DNA of 42,984 nucleotides from Alphaproteobacteria bacterium (lineage in GTDB: Bacteria; Pseudomonadota; Alphaproteobacteria; Puniceispirillales; Marisalimonadaceae), in NCBI GenBank assembly GCA_004213885.1, contig SGYL01000013.1, positions 1-42,984 on the forward strand, in the 5' to 3' direction. The translations under genes and the position numbers were made by a program. The stretch's first letter is position 1. Every line of letters begins with the position of its first letter. The notes under the pieces are model-generated. The model did not search any database and had not been told where the DNA came from. It was given only the letters and a program-made list of their open reading frames with translations. Shown here piece by piece: positions 1-8,051 of this stretch.

Positions 1-228
1 AAGAATTGGCTCAATTTCAATATCTTTCATTATAGATGAAACCACAAGTGAAGAAAGGTGTGATTTTGCACTTGCGCCATCTGTTACATTTATTGCATCT
101 GCTAGATCCTTGAGGCATAGAATTCTATCAGTTATATCAGATCTAACTGTTGAATCAGGAGGTGATGTCTCAGCTGTAAATACAAACTCTTTACTTTTTA
201 ATTTTTTTTCAAAATAATTGTTGATCAA
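1..228 (-). CDS. metF: Methylenetetrahydrofolate reductase-like protein (MetF family), N-terminal part
   Basis: Partial gene; the 76 N-terminal codons are present and the rest lies before the window. The translation shows hallmarks of short MetF-family reductases: EFVFTAETSPP near residues 14-24, then a helix ending in DAINVTDG near 43-50 and LSSL near 57-60, and the IEPIL strand. MetF interconverts 5,10-methylene- and 5-methyl-tetrahydrofolate using FAD in the cytoplasm. The start is TTG at 228: an in-frame TAA lies only two codons upstream, and AAGGA (240-236 on this strand) is well placed as ribosome binding site. It diverges from the dmdA-like gene. A demethylase that loads methyl groups on THF beside a reductase that can oxidise methyl-THF makes biochemical sense, but that coupling is inference. 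Confidence 0.8.
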   Translation of the reverse strand, partial: MINNYFEKKLKSKEFVFTAETSPPDSTVRSDITDRILCLKDLADAINVTDGASAKSHLSSLVVSSIMKDIEIEPIL

Positions 229-255
229 ATCTTATTCCTTTTATAATTTTTTAAT

Positions 256-1359
256 ATGGACTATAAACTAACGCAATCCAGTAGATTTGATTCTACACCA
301 TTTACATCAAGGAATGCTCTTGCTGGAGTATCATCTTATACAATATATAACAAGACACTTTTGCCTACAATATTTAATAGTTATGAAGAAGATTATCATC
401 ATCTTATCAATCATGTTCAAATGTGGGATGTATCTTGTCAAAAAATTATAGAGATTAAAGGACCTGACGCATTAAATTTTCTTCGTTATGTATCTTGTCG
501 AAATTTTGAAACAATTGATAAATTTAAATGTTACTACACACCTATGACTGACTTTAATGGAGGTTTGTTAAATGATACTTTAGTATACTTCATAGACAAT
601 GACACTGTTTGGGTGTCAATTTCTGATTCTGATATGTTAATGTGGTTTAGCGGTTTGTTAGTTAACGCAAATCATAATGTTGAAATAAAAAAAAGAGATA
701 TATATACAATTGCTTTACAAGGGCCCAAGGCTATTAAATTAACTGAGGAATTAATTGATAAGAAAATCCTTTCTTTGTCTTTTTTTAGTTTTGATTTTTT
801 TAATTTTAAGAATACTCAAGTTCTTGTTTCTAAAACAGGATATAGTAAACAAGGAGGATTTGAATTTCTTTTTGATAATGCAAAAATTGCTTGTGAATTT
901 TGGGACTTTATAATTGAGGAAGGTAAACCATTTTATATAAAAGTTGGATGCCCAAATATGATTGAAAGAGTTGAAAACGCTCTTTTGAGTTATGGTAATG
1001 ACATGACATCAAGAGATACACCTTATGATTGTTCACTAGGAAAATACTGTTCAATAGATATGTCATATGATTTTGTTGGTAAAAATAGTTTGACAAAATA
1101 TATTAATAATTTTGAAAAAAAAAATATATTTCATGTTTTTTTTGGAGAAAATGACTTAAAAATTAAATCAAAACTTAAATGTTATGACGACCAAAAAGAA
1201 ATAGGAGAAATTACTTCTATAATTTTTTCTCCCAAATTCAAAAAAAATATGGGGTTTATGATTGCTTATAAAAAAGATACTTCAACTGATAAATCTAAGA
1301 AGTATTTTGTAAACACAGAACAAGGTTTAATTCAAGCCACAATTCTTAATCTTAGTTAA
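256..1359 (+). CDS. dmdA: DmdA-like THF-dependent demethylase (GcvT/aminomethyltransferase family)
   Basis: A 367-residue protein of the glycine-cleavage T-protein fold, close to the length of dimethylsulfoniopropionate demethylase. Blocks that recall DmdA and its closest relatives are TPFTSR near 14-19, YTIYNKTLLPT near 28-38, HVQMWDVS near 53-60, GGLLND near 101-106, SKQGGFEF near 198-205 and LLSYGNDMT near 244-252. DmdA moves a methyl group from DMSP to tetrahydrofolate, giving methylmercaptopropionate and methyl-THF. The adjacent divergent metF homologue supports one-carbon transfer. No Shine-Dalgarno sequence is visible before the ATG, and only 27 bases separate the two divergent starts, so its promoter probably lies inside metF. 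A perfect hairpin follows the stop. The substrate could instead be another methylated amine or sulfonium compound; family membership is clear, DMSP specificity is not proven. Confidence 0.75.
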   Translation: MDYKLTQSSRFDSTPFTSRNALAGVSSYTIYNKTLLPTIFNSYEEDYHHLINHVQMWDVSCQKIIEIKGPDALNFLRYVSCRNFETIDKFKCYYTPMTDFNGGLLNDTLVYFIDNDTVWVSISDSDMLMWFSGLLVNANHNVEIKKRDIYTIALQGPKAIKLTEELIDKKILSLSFFSFDFFNFKNTQVLVSKTGYSKQGGFEFLFDNAKIACEFWDFIIEEGKPFYIKVGCPNMIERVENALLSYGNDMTSRDTPYDCSLGKYCSIDMSYDFVGKNSLTKYINNFEKKNIFHVFFGENDLKIKSKLKCYDDQKEIGEITSIIFSPKFKKNMGFMIAYKKDTSTDKSKKYFVNTEQGLIQATILNLS

Positions 1360-1367
1360 CCTTCATA

Positions 1368-1394
1368 AGCATTAGTTTTAAAAAAACTAATGCT
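1368..1394. terminator. Perfect 12-bp stem-loop after dmdA-like gene
   Basis: AGCATTAGTTTT (1368-1379) pairs perfectly with AAAACTAATGCT (1383-1394) around a three-A loop. It starts nine bases after the dmdA-like stop and is followed by a short AATTTT tract. It is probably the intrinsic terminator of that gene. The stem is AT-rich and the T-run is short, so efficiency is uncertain. Confidence 0.65.
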
Positions 1395-1410
1395 AATTTT
1401 GGGAGGATTT

Positions 1411-1446
1411 ATGAATATCTTATATTTAACCTTTGATTATGACTGA
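1411..1446 (+). other. 11-codon micro-ORF with strong ribosome binding site
   Basis: GGGAGGATTT lies directly before an ATG at 1411. The reading frame MNILYLTFDYD ends in TGA after 11 codons and sits just downstream of the hairpin. A near-ideal Shine-Dalgarno on such a short frame is unusual in this compact DNA. It may be the remnant start of a decayed gene or a leader or micropeptide. The rest of the gap to 1476 holds no further plausible frame. Not recognised. Confidence 0.3.
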
Positions 1447-1476
1447 ATTTAGAAATGAATATGGCAAATTTATGAT

Positions 1477-1740
1477 TTATATATAATCTTTTAGTAGTTG
1501 AAACATTCCCCAGATTATTAAACTAAAACTAATTAATAAAATCATAATTGTCTGAAAAAAATCTTTGATTAAAGCTGAGATAAATAATTTAGTTTTAATA
1601 GGACCAATTACTATAACCAATATTAATAATGATAAAGGGAAAAATGAAAAAAATAGTAAACTTAGAACCCAAAATTTCACAAAGCCCATTTTGGAAAATG
1701 GATCTTCTTTATGTACCTCATTATTTTTATAATTATTCAT
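1477..1740 (-). CDS. Small two-helix membrane protein, unknown function
   Basis: An 87-residue protein that I do not recognise. A polar N-terminus of about 20 residues precedes two strongly hydrophobic stretches, roughly residues 24-48 and 62-83, each long enough to cross the membrane, with a short charged loop between. It begins two bases after the stop of the GntR-family regulator on the same strand, so the two are almost certainly co-transcribed. It could be a small membrane partner or transporter subunit for the pathway the regulator controls, but nothing in the sequence names a substrate. The gene is likely real because of its position and typical composition. Confidence 0.6.
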   Translation of the reverse strand: MNNYKNNEVHKEDPFSKMGFVKFWVLSLLFFSFFPLSLLILVIVIGPIKTKLFISALIKDFFQTIMILLISFSLIIWGMFQLLKDYI

Positions 1741-1742
1741 TT

Positions 1743-2402
1743 TTATAATGATAAGTTTGAAGATGCATAATCCACACCTTTTTTAATGTGATCTCTAAGA
1801 GTATTTTGAGCTTTTTGAATATTACTTATTAAAGAGTAATCTAAGAGATCTTTGTGCTCTTTAATTGATTCCTTGCCTCTATATTTTAAAATTAAAAGTT
1901 GATATCTAAGATATTTATCAAATATTACTTCATGAATTCTAATCAAATTAAGAGAGTTACATTTTTTGATCAGCATTTGGTGAAACTCTGCATCATATTT
2001 AGTCCAAAGTGATTTTGCATTTAAATTATTTTTTTCTAATTCATTTTCAGCATGATTTAATTTATGATATGCTCCTAATAATTCTGCTTCCCATTCATAA
2101 TCTTTATTTTTAATTGAAATTTCAAGAGCATGTGTTTCTAATGTAATTCTTAAATCTGCAATTTCATAAAGATCTTTTTTTGATATAGGTGAAACAAAAA
2201 ATCCTTTTTGAACTTTATATATAATGAAACCATCACCGCATAATCGATTTAGTACTTCTCTTAAAATTGAGATTGATACATTATATTCTGTTTGTAATAA
2301 ATTTAATTTAAGTTTTTGATCAGGCTCTAAATTCCCAAAAACAATATCATATTTAATTTTTTTAAAAATATTTTCGGTTACAGATAATTGGATATTTTCC
2401 AT
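1743..2402 (-). CDS. GntR-family transcriptional regulator with FCD ligand-binding domain
   Basis: 219 residues. Residues 1-75 form the GntR winged helix (pattern I...ILREVLNRLCGDGFI), and residues 80-215 form an all-helical FCD effector domain. The FCD metal/ligand residues are visible: Asp-x3-His in YDAEFHQML near 137-141, His in KEHKDL near 183 and His in LRDHIK near 205. FCD regulators bind small organic acids or sugar acids and usually repress adjacent catabolic genes. It diverges from the Gfo/Idh/MocA and quiC genes, with a perfect inverted repeat between the starts, so it probably controls both itself and that operon. The likely effector is an intermediate of quinate, shikimate or dehydroshikimate breakdown (inference). 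Confidence 0.85.
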   Translation of the reverse strand: MENIQLSVTENIFKKIKYDIVFGNLEPDQKLKLNLLQTEYNVSISILREVLNRLCGDGFIIYKVQKGFFVSPISKKDLYEIADLRITLETHALEISIKNKDYEWEAELLGAYHKLNHAENELEKNNLNAKSLWTKYDAEFHQMLIKKCNSLNLIRIHEVIFDKYLRYQLLILKYRGKESIKEHKDLLDYSLISNIQKAQNTLRDHIKKGVDYASSNLSL

Positions 2403-2427
2403 ATAATTAAAGATTCGATTATTTTTA

Positions 2428-2451
2428 TAATATATGTTATAGCATATATTA
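2428..2451. promoter_or_regulatory. Perfect 9-bp inverted repeat, probable GntR operator
   Basis: TAATATATG (2428-2436) and CATATATTA (2443-2451) are exact reverse complements separated by TTATAG. The element is centred in the 68-base gap between the divergent gntR and Gfo/Idh/MocA starts, where an autoregulated FCD regulator would be expected to bind. It also resembles -10-like sequence, so binding could block a promoter. The AT bias raises the chance of a fortuitous palindrome. Confidence 0.5.
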
Positions 2452-2470
2452 CTAAAAATAACATATATTT

Positions 2471-3511
2471 ATGAATAATAAAAAAATTAAATTAGCAGTA
2501 GTTGGTATAGGTGTTATGGGTTTAAAGCATATAGATGCTATAAACAAAGTTGGTAATGCTGAGCTTGCCGCAGTTGTTGATTTTGAAGAAAGTGCAACAA
2601 TAGGAAAAATAAACTGTAGTTATTTTCCTACAATTAAACAGATGTTCAAATCTAAGGCTGTAGATGGTGTAATAGTAGCGACACCTAATTCATCACACTT
2701 TAAAGACGGTATTGAAGTTATAAAAAATGAATGTGCTGTTTTGATTGAGAAACCAATTACAATAAGATCTAAGGATACTGAAAAACTTATATTGGAAGCC
2801 AAAAAAAAGAAAGTTCAAATATTAGTAGGGCACCATAGAAGGCATAACCCTATTATGCATAAAGCTAAAGAAATAATAGATGGTAATATTTTAGGAAAAA
2901 TAAGAACTATTAACATAAACTGTCAAATGTTTAAACCTGACACTTATTTTAAACAAGCAAATTGGAAGAAAAATGATGGTGCTGGCCCTGTCTTTGTTAA
3001 TTTAATTCATGATCTTGATTTGATGAATTTTTTGTTTGGAAAAATTGTAAAAGTGTTTTCTATATCAAAAAACTCTATAAGAGGTTTTGAAAATGAAGAT
3101 GTTTCTGGAGCTGTTCTAGAATTTCAAAAGGGAATAATAGCAACTTTTCTAACTTCCGATAGTGTTGCTTCACCGTGGAGTTGGGAATTAACTGCTAGAG
3201 AAAATGAAATTTACCCATCAACAGAAGAGTCAAGTTATTTGATTGGGGGTACAAAAGCCTCACTTTCTTTACCAAATCTTAAATTATGGCAACATACAAA
3301 AAATGGACATTGGTTTACACCTATCTCTAGCACCAAATATCCTTACAAATTTTCAGACCCACTAGTAAATCAAATTGAACATTTTTGTGATGTAATACAA
3401 AAAAAGAAAAAACCAATAATCACCGCCTCAATCGCGAATGAAACAATAAAGGTTATTGAAGCTATTAAACTTTCTTCAAAAACAAAAAAACTTGTGGAGT
3501 TGACTTATTAA
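2471..3511 (+). CDS. Gfo/Idh/MocA-family NAD(P)-dependent oxidoreductase
   Basis: 346 residues with the family layout: an N-terminal Rossmann domain (VGIGVMG near 11-17), the ATPNSSH cofactor/substrate loop near 70-76, the invariant EKP near 93-95, and the C-terminal beta-sheet domain with the HDLD catalytic motif near 180-183. It oxidises a hydroxyl on a sugar, cyclitol or related polyol. Translational coupling to the downstream 3-dehydroshikimate dehydratase (overlapping stop and start) suggests it makes that enzyme's substrate, for example by oxidising shikimate, quinate or a related cyclitol. That role is inference; inositol-type dehydrogenase is the alternative. It diverges from the GntR regulator and the proposed operator. 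Confidence 0.85.
   Translation: MNNKKIKLAVVGIGVMGLKHIDAINKVGNAELAAVVDFEESATIGKINCSYFPTIKQMFKSKAVDGVIVATPNSSHFKDGIEVIKNECAVLIEKPITIRSKDTEKLILEAKKKKVQILVGHHRRHNPIMHKAKEIIDGNILGKIRTININCQMFKPDTYFKQANWKKNDGAGPVFVNLIHDLDLMNFLFGKIVKVFSISKNSIRGFENEDVSGAVLEFQKGIIATFLTSDSVASPWSWELTARENEIYPSTEESSYLIGGTKASLSLPNLKLWQHTKNGHWFTPISSTKYPYKFSDPLVNQIEHFCDVIQKKKKPIITASIANETIKVIEAIKLSSKTKKLVELTY
3496..3499 (+). promoter_or_regulatory. Shine-Dalgarno GGAG deciding an ATT start
   Basis: GGAG near the end of the upstream dehydrogenase gene is separated by seven bases from ATT at 3507. An in-frame TGA at 3501 rules out any longer frame, and the first in-frame ATG is 69 bases further on, after the conserved first strand of the TIM barrel. 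The spacing is ideal for initiation at ATT. Confidence 0.6.
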
Positions 3512-5315
3512 AACATCTATAGCAACAGTTTCTATTAATGGGTCTTTAGAAGAAAAATTAAAATCTATTTCAAAAATGGGTTTTAAAGGTGTTGAAATCT
3601 TTGAAAATGACTTTTTAGTTCATGATTTAAAGCCAAAAGAAATTAAAAAAATTGTAAGTGACTATGGGCTGGAAATATCTTTGTTCCAACCATTTAGAGA
3701 TTTTGAAGGTATGCCTGAGCCATATAGATCTAGAGCGTTTGATAGAGCAAAAAAGAAATTTGATATTATGAATGAGCTAGGAGCAAAAACAATTTTAGTA
3801 TGTTCAAATACATCTAATTTGGCTGTAGGTGGAATTGACAGAGCCGCTGATGATTTTAATGAGTTAGGTGAAATAGCAAAAAATCGAAATATTTTTATTG
3901 GTTATGAAGCTTTAGCATGGGGCAAATATATATCAGACCATAGAGACGCTTGGGAAATTGTAAGAAGAGCTAATCATAATAATGTTGGTATAATTTTAGA
4001 TTCATTTCATACTTTATCTAGAGATATAAATCTTGATTCAATAGCTTCAATTCCAAAGGAAAAAATATTTATAGTCCAAATTGCTGATGCACCGAAATAC
4101 AACATGGATTTACTATTTTGGAGTAGACATTTCCGAAATATGCCTGGGCAAGGGGATCTCAATGTTTTGGATTTTATGCAAACTCTTTATAATACAGGAT
4201 ATGATAATTGGATTTCATTAGAAATTTTTAATGATCAATTTAGAAAAGATAATAGAGACGTAATAGCAAAGGATGGCTATAGATCACTTATTAATTTGTC
4301 AAAAAAAAATGAAATTGTTGAAAGAACAAAAATTAAAAAAATTGAATTTTTAGAGTTTTCTGTTAAAAAAGAAGAACTAAATATCATTCATGCATTATTT
4401 AATAGTTTAGGTTTTGTTAAAGTAGGACATCACAAAACAAAGAATATTATTTTATATGTATTTGGAAATGTAAAATTTATAATTAATGCAGAAATAGCTT
4501 CAAACGAAAAAAATGGAGAATTCAACCCTTATGCTTTTGGTCTTGTAGTAGATAATGTTCAATCGACTCTCAAAAGGTGTAAGGCATTAAAAATAAATAA
4601 TGTTAAAGATTTTTATCTTAAAAATAAATTTAAAATGAACTTAATAGAAGACAATGGGCAATATATTTTTTTAATTGATAATAAAAAATGGCAGAATGAT
4701 TTTAATTTTTTAGACCAAGTTAATCAAAATTCAAATTTAGAGTTTGATCATATTGCTATCTCTGTAGAGCACTCAACTTTATTATCATCTGTATTATTTT
4801 ATAAATCCTTATTTGAATGTAAAAAAATTTCAAATACGGATATAATTGATCCTAGTGGAATTATAAAAAGCCATGTAATTGAGAATAAATCTAAAACATT
4901 TAAGATAGTAATAAATTCAGCTGAAAATAATGAAACTTTGACTAGTCAGTTAAGGAAAAAGAAATACATATCAAATATCCAACATATAGCTTTGCGTACT
5001 GATGATATTTTTAAATTGTCAAAAAAATTTAACGAACTTGGTTTAAAAACTCTTAAAATATCTGACAATTATTATGATGATATTGATGCTAAGTTTGGTT
5101 TAGAAACAAATATTTTAAAAAAAATAAAAGAAAATAATATACTTTATGATGAAGACAGTGATGGCTCTTTTTTCCAAATTTATACAACATTAATAAATAA
5201 TTCATTTTTTTTTGAATTTCTTCAACGAAATAAAAGTTATGATGGTTACGGCGCAAACAATGCAATTTTCAGAATTTCAGCTCAAAAAAAACTAATTTAT
5301 GGATGTCATACTTGA
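3507..5315 (+). CDS. quiC: 3-Dehydroshikimate dehydratase, QuiC type (TIM barrel fused to HPPD-like domain)
   Basis: 602 residues when read from ATT at 3507; this start restores MKTSIATVSI..GSLEEKL, typical of QuiC N-termini. Residues 1-260 are a xylose-isomerase-like TIM barrel. Its metal ligands fall at E134, D165, Q191 and E239, numbers that agree with Pseudomonas QuiC1 as I remember it. Residues 280-602 are two vicinal-oxygen-chelate repeats like 4-hydroxyphenylpyruvate dioxygenase, with H415, H493 and E570 as the metal triad. The enzyme dehydrates 3-dehydroshikimate to protocatechuate, the substrate of PcaHG encoded at 22.6-23.8 kb. The activity of the C-terminal domain is unknown in the family. 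The gene overlaps the upstream stop by five bases and the downstream permease by 17. A start at ATG 3576 would delete 23 conserved residues. Confidence 0.85.
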   Translation: MKTSIATVSINGSLEEKLKSISKMGFKGVEIFENDFLVHDLKPKEIKKIVSDYGLEISLFQPFRDFEGMPEPYRSRAFDRAKKKFDIMNELGAKTILVCSNTSNLAVGGIDRAADDFNELGEIAKNRNIFIGYEALAWGKYISDHRDAWEIVRRANHNNVGIILDSFHTLSRDINLDSIASIPKEKIFIVQIADAPKYNMDLLFWSRHFRNMPGQGDLNVLDFMQTLYNTGYDNWISLEIFNDQFRKDNRDVIAKDGYRSLINLSKKNEIVERTKIKKIEFLEFSVKKEELNIIHALFNSLGFVKVGHHKTKNIILYVFGNVKFIINAEIASNEKNGEFNPYAFGLVVDNVQSTLKRCKALKINNVKDFYLKNKFKMNLIEDNGQYIFLIDNKKWQNDFNFLDQVNQNSNLEFDHIAISVEHSTLLSSVLFYKSLFECKKISNTDIIDPSGIIKSHVIENKSKTFKIVINSAENNETLTSQLRKKKYISNIQHIALRTDDIFKLSKKFNELGLKTLKISDNYYDDIDAKFGLETNILKKIKENNILYDEDSDGSFFQIYTTLINNSFFFEFLQRNKSYDGYGANNAIFRISAQKKLIYGCHT

Positions 5316-6033
5316 TAATTATTTAATTACCATTTCTATTATAATCGTAAGTTTTTTTACTGCGATGATCACATCTCTTGCAGGCGCTGGTGGTGGTACA
5401 ATTTTATTAGCTTACATGCTTCAATTTATAAATCCATTAGTGGCAATACCAATTCATGGTACTGTCCAGTTAACCTCAAATATAGCAAGAGTATTTTTGT
5501 TTAGAAAGTATTTGGTTTGGAAATTAATAATTCCTTTTTGTATATTTTTACCATTTGGAGTTTATTTAGGATTAACTATTTTTCAAAATTTAGGTTCACA
5601 AAAAATTAAGTTTTTAATTGGTGTATTCATTATTTCAACAATAGTATTTCAAAATTTAAAAAAAAATAAAAAAGTTACAATTCCTAAAAATTTTTATTAT
5701 ATCCTAGGGTTTTTTACTGGAGTTATGAATATGTTAGTCGGCGTTATAGCACCAATTTTGGCTATAATAATAAGAAATAATTTAACTAAAAAAGAGGAAA
5801 TAGTAGGCACTTTAGGTTTTTTTGGTTTTATAGGAAACCTAATTAAAATTATTGGGTTTATGTTTATAGGATTTAATTTTTATGAATATTTAACTTTAAT
5901 TTTACCTATGATACCTAGTACAATATTAGGTAGCTGGGTAGGCCAAATTTTATTATTCAAAATTGATGAGAAAACATTTAAGGTTATTTTTGATGCTATT
6001 TTATTTTTACTTGCGCTGAGACTTTTATTTTAA
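5299..6033 (+). CDS. TauE/SafE-family membrane permease
   Basis: 244 residues with about seven to eight hydrophobic segments. The N-terminal AGAGGGT motif near 27-33 and the repeat near 141-152 (FFTGVMNMLVG) are typical of TauE/SafE (DUF81) proteins, which move small anions such as sulfite or organic acids across the inner membrane. The ATG lies 17 bases inside the 3' end of quiC, so it is in the same operon as the GntR-controlled dehydrogenase and dehydratase. Uptake or export of a cyclic carboxylate (quinate, shikimate or protocatechuate) is a reasonable guess from context. A sulfite role linked to the nearby DmdA-like gene is less supported. Confidence 0.8.
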   Translation: MDVILDNYLITISIIIVSFFTAMITSLAGAGGGTILLAYMLQFINPLVAIPIHGTVQLTSNIARVFLFRKYLVWKLIIPFCIFLPFGVYLGLTIFQNLGSQKIKFLIGVFIISTIVFQNLKKNKKVTIPKNFYYILGFFTGVMNMLVGVIAPILAIIIRNNLTKKEEIVGTLGFFGFIGNLIKIIGFMFIGFNFYEYLTLILPMIPSTILGSWVGQILLFKIDEKTFKVIFDAILFLLALRLLF

Positions 6034-6037
6034 AATT

Positions 6038-7006
6038 ATGAAAAAAATAGTTGTTATAGGAAGTGGTATTGCAGGCTTAGCTGCAGCAAAGCATTGTAAT
6101 TCTAAAAATTTCAACATAACTGTTTTAGACAAAGGAAAATACCCTGGAGGAAGAATTAGCACAAGAAAAAATAAAGAATTTATATTTAATCATGGCGCTC
6201 AATTTTTCACAGCTAAATCTAATGAATTTAAAAAAATATGCCAGCTTGGAGTTGAGGATAATGTATTAATAAATTGGAATACACTTTCAAAAAAAGAAAG
6301 ATTTATTGGAAATCCAGATATGAGAGAATTTTCATATTGGTTTTCAAAAAATTTAGAAATTCATCAAGAAACTCTTGTTGAAAGTATTGAGTACAATAAC
6401 ACTTTTACTATCATTACTAATAATAAAAAATTTAGTGCAGATGGGTTAATAATTACAGCTCCCGCATCTCAAACTGCTGGATTAATAAAAAACTTGGATA
6501 ACCAAATTTATAAATTAATAAAAAATGTCACATATTTGCCTTGTTGGTGTGTAATGATATCTATAAAAGATATGAACTTAAAACATTTTGAAATTGACGA
6601 AAACAGTATTTTCAGTTGGATTGTTTCTGAAAATAATAAAATTAAAAATTCATTAAGTAATAATTGTATAACTATACATGCAAATGAAAAGTTCTCACTT
6701 AATCATTTAGAAAAAAATAAAGAATTCGTTTTAGATAAAATAATAAGAGAATTTACCAAAATTTATAAAGTTAAAAATAATGATATAACTTATAAAAATA
6801 TTCATAGATGGAGATATGCAAAAGTTAAGAACTACTTCCCATTAGAGCAGAGTAAAATTTCAAAAATAATGCCTCTTGGTATTGCTGGTGATTGGTGCCC
6901 ACCTATGTTAGATGGAGATTATTATGTAAATGGACAGAGAGTTGAAGATGCATTCTTGTCAGGAATAGAATGTTCAAAAACTTTGATTAATAAATACTTT
7001 AAATAA
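6038..7006 (+). CDS. Renalase-like FAD-dependent oxidoreductase
   Basis: 322 residues. The N-terminal dinucleotide-binding motif is VIGSGIAGLAAA (5-16), followed by the second FAD motif DKGKYPGGRISTR near 31-43 and NHGAQFF near 50-56, the pattern of renalase-type NAD(P)/FAD amine-oxidase-fold proteins. The C-terminal FAD contact is recognisable near 285-310 (GIAGDWC...GQRVEDAFLSG). Bacterial renalases oxidise aberrant dihydro-NAD(P) isomers; whether this one does is not known. It starts four bases after the permease stop, so it is likely the last gene of the quiC operon, and its 3' end overlaps the convergent phosphoesterase by eight bases. Confidence 0.75.
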   Translation: MKKIVVIGSGIAGLAAAKHCNSKNFNITVLDKGKYPGGRISTRKNKEFIFNHGAQFFTAKSNEFKKICQLGVEDNVLINWNTLSKKERFIGNPDMREFSYWFSKNLEIHQETLVESIEYNNTFTIITNNKKFSADGLIITAPASQTAGLIKNLDNQIYKLIKNVTYLPCWCVMISIKDMNLKHFEIDENSIFSWIVSENNKIKNSLSNNCITIHANEKFSLNHLEKNKEFVLDKIIREFTKIYKVKNNDITYKNIHRWRYAKVKNYFPLEQSKISKIMPLGIAGDWCPPMLDGDYYVNGQRVEDAFLSGIECSKTLINKYFK

Positions 7007-8045
7007 ATTCTAATATAACGATTTCATTACTAGAACCTAATCTCATTCTTGGTCCCCAACAACCTGAACCTGAAGAAACATATAGATCTGTATTCCCCTT
7101 TTTGAAAAATCCATAAACATAAGAAAATTTTATTTTTACAATTAAATTAAATGGAAATATTTGACCATTATGTGTATGTCCAGACAATACTAATCCAGAT
7201 GAATTTAGTATATTAAAGAGTGAAGGTTTATGAGTTAAATAAATATTAAATCTATTTTTATCAAAATATCTAAGTGCAACATTTTTTTGTTCTTCGATAG
7301 ATTGATTATCATTGATGCCAATAATATTAAAATTTTTTATTAACTTAGAACGATTGTTTAAATAAGTAATATTATATTTAGATAATTTATTTAATTTATC
7401 TTTAGATTCTTTGATATAATAATCGTGATTTCCAGTACAAAATAAAATTGGTTTTTTTATTTTTTTAAAAATTTCTAAATCAGATAATTTAAATTGACTT
7501 GAATCAATCAAATCACCTCCAATTAAAATAAAATCAAAGTCAATTTTACAAATCTTATCTAAAATTTTTCTTAGATGTTCTGTTGAATTAGTTCCAAGAT
7601 GCAAATCACTCATAAAGATAATTCTGGATTTATTTTTAACTAAGTTAGAATTAAAAGTTAAAAATTTTAATTTAATTTTGGCGCCATTTGAATATGAGTA
7701 AATAGTAATTAAAATAATTAAAAAAATAGAGGCATATCCACTTTCAGTTTGATATTGTTTTATTAAAAATGAAAAAAGAAGCGATAAGCTTGTGATACAA
7801 AAACTTACAAACCCAATACCTATTCCTTCATTAACAAACAATTTCAAAAGCCTGTTTGTGTTAAATGTTTTAAAGTATATTAAGATTAGTAAATTAATAA
7901 CAAGAGTAGTTAATAGTGATTTTAAATTAAAAATTTCTCCATTTAATATTAATAATTCTATAACTTCTGACGGATAAACGAATAGTAAATAAGTAACAAT
8001 AAACAACAGTCCGTAGTAGAGAATTTTATTAAAAAGAGAGGTCAT
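6999..8045 (-). CDS. Membrane-anchored metallophosphoesterase (YkuE-like)
   Basis: 348 residues. Four hydrophobic segments occupy about residues 1-120, followed by a calcineurin-like phosphoesterase domain with all metal motifs: DLHLG near 147, GGDLID near 175, GNHDY near 205, LTHKP near 270 and SGHTHNGQ near 288. Related proteins hydrolyse phosphodiesters or lipid-A/UDP-linked intermediates at the membrane face; the substrate here is not evident. It is the last gene of a minus-strand run with the hydrolase, DUF1330 protein and SDR, six bases after the hydrolase stop. Confidence 0.85.
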   Translation of the reverse strand: MTSLFNKILYYGLLFIVTYLLFVYPSEVIELLILNGEIFNLKSLLTTLVINLLILIYFKTFNTNRLLKLFVNEGIGIGFVSFCITSLSLLFSFLIKQYQTESGYASIFLIILITIYSYSNGAKIKLKFLTFNSNLVKNKSRIIFMSDLHLGTNSTEHLRKILDKICKIDFDFILIGGDLIDSSQFKLSDLEIFKKIKKPILFCTGNHDYYIKESKDKLNKLSKYNITYLNNRSKLIKNFNIIGINDNQSIEEQKNVALRYFDKNRFNIYLTHKPSLFNILNSSGLVLSGHTHNGQIFPFNLIVKIKFSYVYGFFKKGNTDLYVSSGSGCWGPRMRLGSSNEIVILEFI

Positions 8046-8051
8046 AATTTT

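Noticed and set aside
908-1096. Open frame on the minus strand inside the dmdA-like gene.
   Set aside because: Antisense shadow of a well-conserved coding region; no ribosome binding site and low-complexity translation.
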